Source of the DNA: Nitratireductor sp.
GTDB taxonomy: Bacteria > Pseudomonadota > Alphaproteobacteria > Rhizobiales > Rhizobiaceae
DNA: 64,000 nt
Direction: 5' to 3'
Assembly: GCF_017794765.1 (NCBI RefSeq)
Contig: NZ_CP051236.1
Span: 1,331,619 to 1,395,618 of the forward strand
Below, in pieces: positions 26,420 through 34,128 of this stretch. How positions within the stretch are numbered: the first letter of the stretch is position 1; every line of letters starts with the position of its first letter. A program made the translations under genes and the position numbers. A model generated the notes under the pieces. The model worked only from the letters and a program-made list of their open reading frames with translations. It had not been told where the DNA came from and did not search any database.

Positions 26420-27226
26420 CTACTTCCCCAGTTCGATTGAGCGCTTTTTCGCAGCGTCGACGGCGTTGCTCACAAGATCAAGCAGCCGGTTTTCATCCAT
26501 GAAAACGGAGAGCGCGGCGGCGGTGGTGCCGTTGGGGCTCGTCACCTGCTCGCGCAATTTGCCGGGCTCATCGTCGCTTTCCTTCGCAAGCGAGGCCGCA
26601 CCATAGACGGTCTGCATGGCGAGAAGCTTCGCGGTTTCCTTCGGCAGGCCGGCCTTCTCACCGGCGGCAGTCAGGCATTCGATGAAGTGGAAGATGTAAG
26701 CCGGGCCGGAGCCGGAAACGGCGGTGACGGCGTCCATCAGCTCTTCATTGTCGATGGTGGTGACCGCGCCGCTGGTTGCAAGCAGTTCCTCGGCGAAGGT
26801 TTTCGCCTCGGCGGTCACATTGCGGTTGGAGAAGAGCGCCATCATGCCCTTGCCGATGGCGGCGGGCGTGTTGGGCATGCAGCGCATGATTGCGGCGTGG
26901 CGGCCGAGAATTTCCTCGAACGTGGCTGTTCCCGTGCCGGCAAGAACGCTGACGAATGTGGCCTTGTCGGCAAAGCGGGCATAGGCCGGAGCGACATCGC
27001 GGATGACCTGCGGCTTGACGGCAAAGACGATCATGTCGGCACCTGCGTCAAGCTCTTCCACGCTTTCTGCGACCGTGACACCCAGCGCCGCGGCGCGGGC
27101 GCGCAGTCCCTCGTTCGGCTCTATGACGGTGGCGTCTTTCGAGGCCAGCTTGCCCGCAGCGATCCAGCCCTTCAGCATGGCATAACCCATATTGCCGCAG
27201 CCGACGAGGATGACCGATTTGCCCAT
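26420..27226 (-). CDS. proC: Pyrroline-5-carboxylate reductase
   Basis: The 268-residue protein has the N-terminal NAD(P) fold VILVGCGNMGYAMLKGWI, the AVKPQVIRDVAP segment, MRCMPNTPAAIGKGM and the family signature AVSGSGPAYIFHFIECLTAAGEKAGL near residue 165. It catalyses the last step of proline synthesis, reducing 1-pyrroline-5-carboxylate to proline in the cytosol. It converges with the SAF-domain dehydrogenase, 33 bases apart. The Hsp70-like gene 68 bases upstream is on the same strand. Confidence 0.95.
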   Translation of the reverse strand: MGKSVILVGCGNMGYAMLKGWIAAGKLASKDATVIEPNEGLRARAAALGVTVAESVEELDAGADMIVFAVKPQVIRDVAPAYARFADKATFVSVLAGTGTATFEEILGRHAAIMRCMPNTPAAIGKGMMALFSNRNVTAEAKTFAEELLATSGAVTTIDNEELMDAVTAVSGSGPAYIFHFIECLTAAGEKAGLPKETAKLLAMQTVYGAASLAKESDDEPGKLREQVTSPNGTTAAALSVFMDENRLLDLVSNAVDAAKKRSIELGK

Positions 27227-27294
27227 GAAACTTCTCCCTTGATGACGGCAAAGGAATGCCGCGTGAAGGCAGGGAATGCAATGGGGAAGCGTGC

Positions 27295-28554
27295 CTAGGT
27301 GCCGAACCTGCGGCCTGCGTCCAGCGCGAGACCGCGTCCGACGGAGCCGAACATGTCGCCTTCGACAACGGACGCAGCGGGCAGCATGCGCAGGACATTC
27401 TCGCGCAGGAGCGGGATGGCCGAGGAACCGCCGGTGAGGAAGAGGGCGGTGATCTGTTCGGACGCGATGCCGGCATGGACAAGGGTTTCCGAAACCGCTT
27501 TCTGAACCCGATCGACGGTGGTGGAGATGGCGTCGTTCAACTGGTCGCGGGTGACCGGCAGGTCGAGTGTCTCGTCGGTCAGTTGCAGGTTGATGGCGCT
27601 TTCGGTTTCGTCCGTGAGCGCAATCTTTGCCCGTTCCACCGCGCCGACCGCTGCATGGCCCTGCCGGTTGGCGACCACGTCGATCATCCGCTCGACCAGA
27701 TCGGGCCGCGCCGCCTCATAGCGGATCTGCTTCAGATCGGTCATGGACCTGTTGGTGTAGAGCATGTGAATGCGTTGCCAGGTGGCGAGATCGTTGAAAT
27801 AGCCCGCGGGCAGAAAGCGTTTGCCGTCTTTTGTCTGCGTGCGATAGCCGAATTCCGGCATCAGGCGGGCGAGGCTTAAAAGCCGGTCGAAATCCGTACC
27901 GCCGATATGAACGCCATGGTTTGCGAGAATATCATCCTTGCGGTCGGCCCGTTTCGCACGGTCGGAGGAGACGCGAACGATGGAAAAGTCGGACGTGCCA
28001 CCGCCGATATCGACGATCAGCGCCAGTTCCTCGCCCGTAACCTGCTGCTCATAGTCGAGGGCAGCGGCAATAGGCTCGAACTGAAACTCGATATGGGCGA
28101 AGCCGCGGCGCTGCGCGGCCTTTTCCAGTTCGTCCTGCGCGTGGCGGTCGGCTTCCGGATTGTCATCGACAAACTGAACCGGGCGCCCGAGCACGATGTT
28201 GTCCACCGGTCCGCCGAGATGGTTTTCCAGATTGTCTTTCAGGAAATGCAGAAACGAGCCGATAATGTCGGAAAAGGCGATGGAATGGGCCTTTATGCGC
28301 GTTTTCTCGTGAATGAGGGATGAGCCCAGAACGCTCTTGAGCGCGCGCAGGAGGCGGCCTTCCACGTTCTCCGTATAGCGGCTGACGGCGCCGCGCCCGA
28401 AATAGGTGCGGTCGTCCTCGAAACTGAAGAATACCGCGCTCGGCATAGTGACCTCGCCCGCTTCGAGCGCGACGAGGCGGGGTTCGCCGTTCTCCATGAA
28501 ACCGACTGTGGAATTCGACGTGCCGAAGTCGATGCCGCCGCTGAGCGCTCGCAT
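27295..28554 (-). CDS. Hsp70-family chaperone, YegD-like
   Basis: The 419-residue protein keeps the actin-like ATPase motifs: phosphate 1 GIDFGTSNSTVGF at the N-terminus, phosphate 2 ALIVDIGGGTSDFSIV near residue 190 and adenosine motif LFLTGGSSAIPLL near 385. It ends shortly after the ATPase domain and has no substrate-binding domain or DnaK-type EEVD-like tail, as expected for the YegD group. The biological role of the group is poorly defined. The ATG at 28554 is preceded by AAGGA eight bases upstream. A longer in-frame extension is not supported. Confidence 0.85.
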   Translation of the reverse strand: MRALSGGIDFGTSNSTVGFMENGEPRLVALEAGEVTMPSAVFFSFEDDRTYFGRGAVSRYTENVEGRLLRALKSVLGSSLIHEKTRIKAHSIAFSDIIGSFLHFLKDNLENHLGGPVDNIVLGRPVQFVDDNPEADRHAQDELEKAAQRRGFAHIEFQFEPIAAALDYEQQVTGEELALIVDIGGGTSDFSIVRVSSDRAKRADRKDDILANHGVHIGGTDFDRLLSLARLMPEFGYRTQTKDGKRFLPAGYFNDLATWQRIHMLYTNRSMTDLKQIRYEAARPDLVERMIDVVANRQGHAAVGAVERAKIALTDETESAINLQLTDETLDLPVTRDQLNDAISTTVDRVQKAVSETLVHAGIASEQITALFLTGGSSAIPLLRENVLRMLPAASVVEGDMFGSVGRGLALDAGRRFGT

Positions 28555-28637
28555 GGGACTATCCTTGCCGGAATGTGGATCGATTGGGGGAGGGGAGCGA
28601 TACACAATCGGCGGCGGGAAGTCGACCGTCTGATGCG

Positions 28638-29636
28638 TTAATTCTTCTCCGGTTCGCGATACTGCTCATTGGCATAGCCGAATTCGGCCATCACGCGGCC
28701 GAGCCCCACATAGACGGGGTACATGGCGGTCGAGACGGAGCCTGTTGCAGCAAGGCGAAGCGCGCCGCGAAATGGCGCGGCGGCAAGCAGCGCGAGGCTC
28801 TTTGCAAAGACGCGCAGCTTTCCGAACACCTGGTCCCTCCGCTTCTTTTTCTCTACCAGGGTGGAGATGACGCCGTTTCTCAGGGCCCGGGCGCGGATCC
28901 AGTCCCGCTCAACGCGGCGTTCGGGCACGATCTCCTGTGTCTCGGCCTCGGCAGACCAGGCAAGGCGGAAGCCTTTCTGGCGCGCTCGGCTGAGAAAATC
29001 CGAATCCCCGCCACCCATGAAATTGAACCGAAGATCGAGAAAGGGCCGCGGCATCGCCTCCAGAACCCGTCGCGACACGAGCAGATTGCCGGATGAGAAA
29101 AGCGCCGGAACGGGGCCAGTCTCATCATAGGGTGGGGCGAAGACCGGGTGAGTCGCCCAGCGTTCATGCGCGGGCTTTGCGAAGACCGGCACCTGAGGGC
29201 CGCCGACGACGTCCGCCTCGAAGCGCTCGGCGGTAGAACAGAGATTTTCCAGCCAGTGCGGAGAGGCCAGTTCGTCATCGTCGATGACGGCGAGATGACG
29301 GAAATTCGGGAACTCGGTCAGAGCCGTTTCCCAGCCGGCATTGTAGGCACAGCAATTGCCACGTTCATGTGCGATGATCACGAGGCCATTGAAGGTTCCA
29401 TCGGCAAAAAGCGGTGTCGCGGCCTCGGCGCCGGCTCGTTCCTCAGCCTCATTCTCCATGACAATCACGGCAAACGGGCGCTCCGTTGCCTGCGAGGCCA
29501 GCGAGTGGAGCGTGTTCAGAAGCTGGTCCGGCCGCTTGAAGGTGGGAACTGTGACGACGCACGCTATGGATTGCGCGTCAAGCGAGGGCGTACGCGCCAC
29601 GATTGAAACCGCTCTGCCTGTTTTTTCCTGCGCCAC
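28638..29636 (-). CDS. Family 2 glycosyltransferase
   Basis: The GT-A fold is visible in CVVTVPTFKRPDQLLNTLHSLASQA near the start, GNCCAYNAGWETAL and the metal-binding DxD-like segment HLAVIDDDELASPHWLENL, followed by GSSGNLLVSRR-type and FNFMGGGDSDFLSRARQKGF acceptor regions. The C-terminus holds one or two hydrophobic segments that may anchor it in the membrane. It belongs to the polysaccharide locus that continues on the opposite strand. No ATG suits the N-terminus. A GTG at 29636 after GGCGGGATT is the best candidate; a TTG at 29684 is also possible. A CtrA-like box lies just upstream. Confidence 0.82.
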   Translation of the reverse strand: MAQEKTGRAVSIVARTPSLDAQSIACVVTVPTFKRPDQLLNTLHSLASQATERPFAVIVMENEAEERAGAEAATPLFADGTFNGLVIIAHERGNCCAYNAGWETALTEFPNFRHLAVIDDDELASPHWLENLCSTAERFEADVVGGPQVPVFAKPAHERWATHPVFAPPYDETGPVPALFSSGNLLVSRRVLEAMPRPFLDLRFNFMGGGDSDFLSRARQKGFRLAWSAEAETQEIVPERRVERDWIRARALRNGVISTLVEKKKRRDQVFGKLRVFAKSLALLAAAPFRGALRLAATGSVSTAMYPVYVGLGRVMAEFGYANEQYREPEKN

Positions 29637-29684
29637 AATCCCGCCACGCGCTGCTGATTCGTGCTCTATAAGCGGTGGAGGCAA

Positions 29685-29699
29685 TTAAGGCGGCGTTAA
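29685..29699. promoter_or_regulatory. CtrA-like box between divergent glycosyltransferase genes (perfect match)
   Basis: TTAA-GGCGGCG-TTAA matches the alphaproteobacterial CtrA consensus TTAA-N7-TTAA exactly. It lies about 50 bases upstream of the likely GTG of the minus-strand glycosyltransferase. A second, one-mismatch copy (TTAA-TCAAGAG-TTCA, 29767-29781) lies 39 bases upstream of the plus-strand glycosyltransferase ATG. Confidence 0.55.
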
Positions 29700-29766
29700 A
29701 TACGGCGGGTTTTTGCGGTGGGGAACTGTTGATTTGCCAGCGAAAATCGACTGGCGATGCCATTCC

Positions 29767-29781
29767 TTAATCAAGAGTTCA
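29767..29781. promoter_or_regulatory. Second CtrA-like box (one mismatch) upstream of the plus-strand glycosyltransferase
   Basis: TTAA-TCAAGAG-TTCA has the correct seven-base spacer and one mismatch in the second half-site. It sits where it would overlap the -35 region of a promoter for the gene starting at 29820. Together with the perfect copy at 29685-29699 it frames the divergent promoter region. Confidence 0.4.
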
Positions 29782-29819
29782 TTGCTCTTTGAAAAAAACG
29801 TCCCAAACAGGAATAGTGC

Positions 29820-30995
29820 ATGCATCTGGTCTTTGCGACATCCATCGTTCCCGACGGGACACCGAAAAGTGGATATGAGATTGCCAACGCGGCCATTCTC
29901 GATGCACTCGCGCGCGCAGGTTGCCGGATGTCGGTGATGGGATTTGCCTGGAAGGGACGTGCGGGGCAGACCACGACCGAAGAGACATCGGTGCTTGGAG
30001 AACTGGACCCGCGCACGGAAGCGGCCAGTGGAATGACCAAGCTCGGCTGGCTCATCAAAGCGATGATGAAAGGCATGACATTTTCATCCGCCAAGATGCT
30101 GCTCGTCTCACCCGGAGAGGTCCGCGCAGCATTGGACAAGCTTGGGCCGGTCGATGGCGTGATCTTCAACTCCGTACAGTTTGCCGGAGCGTTTCGCCAG
30201 GTCTTTGGCGATTTGCCGTCCATTTATGTGGCGCACAATGTGGAGCATCTCTCCGCACAGCAAAGTGCGGCCGCCGCGCGGGGCTTCGTTGGAGGCTTCA
30301 TGTTTCGCCGTGAGGCACGCCTTCTCAAAACGCTGGAAGCGGAACTGTGCGCACAGGCGCGTTTCGTCTATACGCTGTCGGAAGAGGACCGCCAGCTTCT
30401 GGGAGTGGCCGACGAGAATCGCTCAGCAGTGCTGCCGCTGGTGGCCCATGAGCCGGCGGCTTTTTCCGCGGGTCCACGCCAGACGAGCTATGATGCTGCC
30501 TTGATCGGCACCTGGAGCTGGGCGCCGAACCGGATCGGTCTCGACTGGTTCCTGGAAGAGGTGGTGCCGCATCTTCCCGAGAGCTTTCGCATCGCCGTCG
30601 CGGGCGATGCACCGGCAGAGCTCGCGCAGAGACACCAGCGGGTGACGTTTGTCGGGCGTGTCCCCGACGCGGTGGAATTCGTACGCAGCGGCAAGGTGGT
30701 GCCTTTGATCAGCCGCGCCGGCACGGGGGTCCAGCTCAAGACCATCGAGACGTTCGAGCTCGGCCTGCCAAGCGTGGCGACGCAGAGTGCGCTGCGGGGT
30801 ATCTCCCATAAACCTCAGAACTGCATTGTGGCCGATGATCCCCGCACCTTCGCGGAAGCGCTGGTGCGCGCGGTAGGCGACCCGGTCGATCTTGACGGGG
30901 GAAGATTTCATGACGCACAGCGCAAGGCACTGGACACGGCCATTCTTCGTGGGCTTGATGAAGCTGGCTTCAACCGGCGGGATGCAGCCGCATGA
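29820..30995 (+). CDS. Family 4-type (GT-B) glycosyltransferase
   Basis: The 391-residue protein has a GT-B layout: an N-terminal domain beginning VFATSIVPDGTPKSGYEIANAAILDALARAG, an acceptor-side YVAHNVEHLSAQQSAAAARG segment, and a C-terminal nucleotide-sugar domain with ALIGTWSWAPNRIGLDWFLEEVVPHLP, VTFVGRVPDAVEFV and ISRAGTGVQLKTIETFELGLPSVAT. The Glu-rich final motif is the donor-binding region of GT4 enzymes. It begins a three-gene plus-strand set and overlaps the WecG-type gene by four bases. It probably adds a sugar to the locus polysaccharide at the cytosolic membrane face. AGGA seven bases before the ATG supports the start. Confidence 0.85.
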   Translation: MHLVFATSIVPDGTPKSGYEIANAAILDALARAGCRMSVMGFAWKGRAGQTTTEETSVLGELDPRTEAASGMTKLGWLIKAMMKGMTFSSAKMLLVSPGEVRAALDKLGPVDGVIFNSVQFAGAFRQVFGDLPSIYVAHNVEHLSAQQSAAAARGFVGGFMFRREARLLKTLEAELCAQARFVYTLSEEDRQLLGVADENRSAVLPLVAHEPAAFSAGPRQTSYDAALIGTWSWAPNRIGLDWFLEEVVPHLPESFRIAVAGDAPAELAQRHQRVTFVGRVPDAVEFVRSGKVVPLISRAGTGVQLKTIETFELGLPSVATQSALRGISHKPQNCIVADDPRTFAEALVRAVGDPVDLDGGRFHDAQRKALDTAILRGLDEAGFNRRDAAA

Positions 30996-31774
30996 ATGTG
31001 GCGACGACGAAAACCGTGCACGCAACCCATTCGCGGCGCGATATACTGGGTACGGAAGTGGCAGTCATCGGCCGTGAAGGCGCGATGGCTTTGCTGTCGG
31101 AAAAGATCGCGACCCGTCAATTTATGCCCGTCACCTTTCTCAACGCACACAATGCGAATGTGACCATCGCGGATGCGGGCTTTCGTGCGATCCTGCCGAG
31201 GTTTCTCGTGCTGGCGGATGGCATCGGTGTCGATCTGGCCTCGAGAATTCTTTTCGGTGAGCCGTTCCCCGACAATCTTAACGGCACCGATTTCGTTCCT
31301 GCGTTTTTCCGCAGTCACAAGGACAGGCTCAAGATCGCCCTGCTCGGTGCGCGACGTGAAAACGCGCTCGCGGCTGTCGGGAAACTGGCTGAACAGGCGC
31401 CACAGCACGATTTCGTGTTCCTGCATGATGGCTACTTCAACGCCCAGCAGGAAGAGGCCATTCTTGCCCAACTCGAAGAGATGCGCCCGGACGTGCTGCT
31501 TGTGGCCATGGGCGTGCCGCGCCAGGAGTTGTGGATCGCCGGTCATATCCGGCCAGAACACTGCACGGTGCCGATTGCCGTCGGTGCATTGTTCGATTTT
31601 CTGAGCGGAGCCGTGCCGCGCGCGCCGCTCTGGATGCGGCGACTGAGGCTGGAATGGCTCTTTCGTCTCGGGCTGGAGCCGCGCCGTCTGTGGCGCCGCT
31701 ACGTGGTGGGCAACCCCATCTTTCTTCTAAGGGTCTTCCGACAGAAGTTCCGGAGCAAGCGGGGCGGAGCATAA
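30992..31774 (+). CDS. WecG/TagA/CpsF-family glycosyltransferase (GT26)
   Basis: The 260-residue product shows family segments ITFLNAHNAN-like VTFLNAHNANVTIADAGF, LVLADGIGVDLASRILFGEPFPDNLNGTDFVPAFF, ALLGARRENALAAVGKLAE and LEEMRPDVLLVAMGVPRQELWIAGH. These enzymes transfer a sugar, often N-acetylmannosaminuronate or a related residue, to lipid-linked intermediates at the membrane. Caulobacter HfsJ, which is needed for holdfast adhesin, belongs to the same family. The ATG at 30992 overlaps the previous stop by four bases. With the nearby CtrA-like boxes this raises the possibility of a polar adhesin polysaccharide; that is inference. Confidence 0.92.
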   Translation: MNVATTKTVHATHSRRDILGTEVAVIGREGAMALLSEKIATRQFMPVTFLNAHNANVTIADAGFRAILPRFLVLADGIGVDLASRILFGEPFPDNLNGTDFVPAFFRSHKDRLKIALLGARRENALAAVGKLAEQAPQHDFVFLHDGYFNAQQEEAILAQLEEMRPDVLLVAMGVPRQELWIAGHIRPEHCTVPIAVGALFDFLSGAVPRAPLWMRRLRLEWLFRLGLEPRRLWRRYVVGNPIFLLRVFRQKFRSKRGGA

Positions 31775-31776
31775 CC

Positions 31777-32649
31777 ATGGCCGGTGGGCGCAGCGCGGCG
31801 ATCGTGACGCCAAGTTATGCAGGCGACTTCGATCGTTGTCGGCTTCTCTGCGAATCGATGGATCGTTTTGTTACCGGATATGACCGCCACTATCTGCTTG
31901 TGGCGGGACACGATGTCAGGCGTTTTCGAGCGTTTGAATCGGAACGGCGGGTGGTGGTGGACGAGCGCGATCTCCTGCCTCCCTGGCTTCACGCGGTGCG
32001 CGACCCCACGGTGCTCTTCAAGCGTCATATATGGCTGAGCACACGGCTGGCGCCCCTTCGTGGCTGGCACGTGCAGCAATTGCGGCGGATCGCCTTTGCC
32101 GAAAAAGCGGAACATGAGGTGCTGGTTTACTGCGATTCCGATGTCGTGTTCCTCAAACCTTTCGATTGCAGCACGTTCTGGCGGGGTGAACAGGTGCGGC
32201 TTTACCGTCGCGACGGGGGGATGAACGCGCTGGTCGATCTTGGCCATCGCCAATGGTCGGCAAATGCGGGGCAGGCGCTCGGTTTGCCTGCGGGTCAAAA
32301 GACAGAGCACGACTACATCACAACGCTGATCTCGTGGCGACGTGACAGTGTTGTGAGCATGCTGCGCCATATCGAAACCCTGCATGACAAGCCCTGGATC
32401 CGTGCGGTGGCTGCGGATCGGCGCTTCTCCGAATGCATTCTCTACGGTCGCTATGTAGACGAGGTGCTTGCAGGCAGCGGGCATTTTCACGACGACCGCG
32501 CGCTGTGTCATGTGCTCTGGTTCGGGCGTGAACTCGACACTGGTGGCCTGGAGGATCTTGTCGCCGAGATGAAGTCCTATCAGGTAGCGATCGGCATTCA
32601 GTCTTTCATCGAGACCGATCTCGAGCCACTGCGCCGGATGATCGGCTGA
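31777..32649 (+). CDS. DUF6492-like putative glycosyltransferase
   Basis: The 290-residue protein starts with AAIVTPSYAGDFDRCRLLCESMDRFV, followed by HYLLVAGHDVRRF and the metal-binding DxD motif in VLVYCDSDVVFLKPFD. A late ALCHVLWFGRELD is also present. The layout resembles GT-A enzymes grouped as DUF6492, which occur in polysaccharide loci of alphaproteobacteria. The ATG at 31777 is two bases after the WecG-type stop, so it belongs to the same transcript. Its gene converges with the flippase-like gene only six bases away. Donor and acceptor are unknown. Confidence 0.72.
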   Translation: MAGGRSAAIVTPSYAGDFDRCRLLCESMDRFVTGYDRHYLLVAGHDVRRFRAFESERRVVVDERDLLPPWLHAVRDPTVLFKRHIWLSTRLAPLRGWHVQQLRRIAFAEKAEHEVLVYCDSDVVFLKPFDCSTFWRGEQVRLYRRDGGMNALVDLGHRQWSANAGQALGLPAGQKTEHDYITTLISWRRDSVVSMLRHIETLHDKPWIRAVAADRRFSECILYGRYVDEVLAGSGHFHDDRALCHVLWFGRELDTGGLEDLVAEMKSYQVAIGIQSFIETDLEPLRRMIG

Positions 32650-32655
32650 AGCCAA

Positions 32656-34008
32656 TCAGACACGCTTGGCCGGCCTTGCCAGTGCGCGATAGGTCAGCAC
32701 CATCGACAACAGATAGAGAACGGCAAAAACCGCGTTCAGCGACAGGATGATGTCGCCGGTTTCGGAGCACGACTTCAGCACCATCGAGAGCAGGGCGGCC
32801 TTGGCAGCTGCCAGCACGCCGAGATTGACCGCGCGAAGGAAAGTCTGTCCGCGGGCGAAAAGAAGATCGGCCTGATATTCGGTCAGGTTTCGCAGGCCCG
32901 GAACCGCGAGCGCCAGGATGACAAGAGGCGCGGCCTCAGCCACATTGTTGCCGAGCAGGGTCGGGTAGAATGCGAGGATCGTCGCCATCGTCGCGAGGGC
33001 AAGGACCGACACCGCGAAGACGCCACCCTCTATGCCCAGACGCAACGCCCAGCTCCTCAGCATCTCCGGGGACCGCATCATGCGCTGCACGAGCAGCATG
33101 GAGAAGGAGCGGACCGGGATTGCAGTGAGATCGACCAGTCGCATGATGATCGCATAAATGCCCGCAAGCGTTGGGTTGCCCAGCGCCAGAACGAGGAGCT
33201 TGTCGAGTTCCATCTGAAGATAGAAAAGCACCTCCGCTCCGGCGACATAAAGCGCGTCGGGAAGTCGGCGCAGATAGAGCGCGGTTTGCAGCCGCAGACG
33301 TTGCCGGGGACAGTAGAACAGCAAGGCAAAGACGAGTGCGGCGCCGTTGGCGGCCAGATAGAACACGGTCCAGCTCAACAGGTCGTGGCTTGCATGAAAT
33401 GTGAACAGAAAGGCGGCAAGCGCGCGAATGGCGATACTGACAATGAGGATCGTTGCGGCGCGGCCGAAGCGGTTGAGACCATTGTTGACGACGATCACGG
33501 TCTCCGTCAGTCGCCAGGCGACGGCCTCGGAGACGATGACCAGTGCGAAGGGAAGTACCCGCAGGTCGCCGGCGAAGAACACCAGATACAGTGCCGTGCT
33601 GGCGAGCCCGATGAGCGGCAGCGATGCAAGCGCCAGCACAAGGAAACCTGCGGCGTAGGTTCCCAGAAGCCGAGGCTTCACGGTGGCGATGCGATAAAGC
33701 GTGGCGGTGAAGCCCAGTGCAAGGATCCGCCCCACCATCACACCGGCAGCGGATGCCGTGGCGAAGAGGCCGAAATCGGCAATCGTCAGACTGTTTGCCA
33801 GAATGACAAAATAGGCGAGAGAAAAGACCAACCGCCCCGCCGACCCGCTGATCGCCGCAAGATAGTCGCGCAGAACCTGTCGCTGGCTGGATATGATGTT
33901 ACGGAATGAAATGAGAGGACCCCGGATCGCCTGGTTTCGACATGCGGTTTTCGGCGACACTATCCAACAAAACTTAATGCGCTGTTCCGTGGTTTCCCAC
34001 GCCGGCAA
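32656..34008 (-). CDS. Polysaccharide flippase-like membrane protein (MATE/Wzx superfamily)
   Basis: The roughly 430-residue core has about 12 hydrophobic segments and begins with AAISGSAGRLVFSLAYFVILANSLTIADFGLFATASAAGVMVGRILALGF, close to the N-terminus of oligosaccharide flippases of the RfbX/Wzx type. It would move lipid-linked repeat units across the inner membrane for the locus. The first 30 residues are poorly conserved-looking and the real start may be an alternative codon inside the predicted frame. It is divergent from the Wzz-like gene, with a CtrA-like box between. Confidence 0.8.
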   Translation of the reverse strand: MPAWETTEQRIKFCWIVSPKTACRNQAIRGPLISFRNIISSQRQVLRDYLAAISGSAGRLVFSLAYFVILANSLTIADFGLFATASAAGVMVGRILALGFTATLYRIATVKPRLLGTYAAGFLVLALASLPLIGLASTALYLVFFAGDLRVLPFALVIVSEAVAWRLTETVIVVNNGLNRFGRAATILIVSIAIRALAAFLFTFHASHDLLSWTVFYLAANGAALVFALLFYCPRQRLRLQTALYLRRLPDALYVAGAEVLFYLQMELDKLLVLALGNPTLAGIYAIIMRLVDLTAIPVRSFSMLLVQRMMRSPEMLRSWALRLGIEGGVFAVSVLALATMATILAFYPTLLGNNVAEAAPLVILALAVPGLRNLTEYQADLLFARGQTFLRAVNLGVLAAAKAALLSMVLKSCSETGDIILSLNAVFAVLYLLSMVLTYRALARPAKRV

Positions 34009-34033
34009 AAAACCTGTTTCGAAATGCTTACCG

Positions 34034-34048
34034 TTAACTCTTTGTTAC
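34034..34048. promoter_or_regulatory. CtrA-like box upstream of the Wzz/GumC-like gene
   Basis: TTAA-CTCTTTG-TTAC has the CtrA spacing with one mismatch and is followed 30 bases later by another GGTTAAC. It lies 81 bases upstream of the Wzz-like ATG and 25 bases upstream of the flippase-like gene, so it could influence both. It parallels the boxes at 29685 and 29767. Confidence 0.4.
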
Positions 34049-34128
34049 CCGTGCCTCTTTAGCTTGGGTTAACATAATCGCGGGCTTATGCGCCCGCTCC
34101 CCGTTCATGAGCGAGAGCTGCGCGTACA

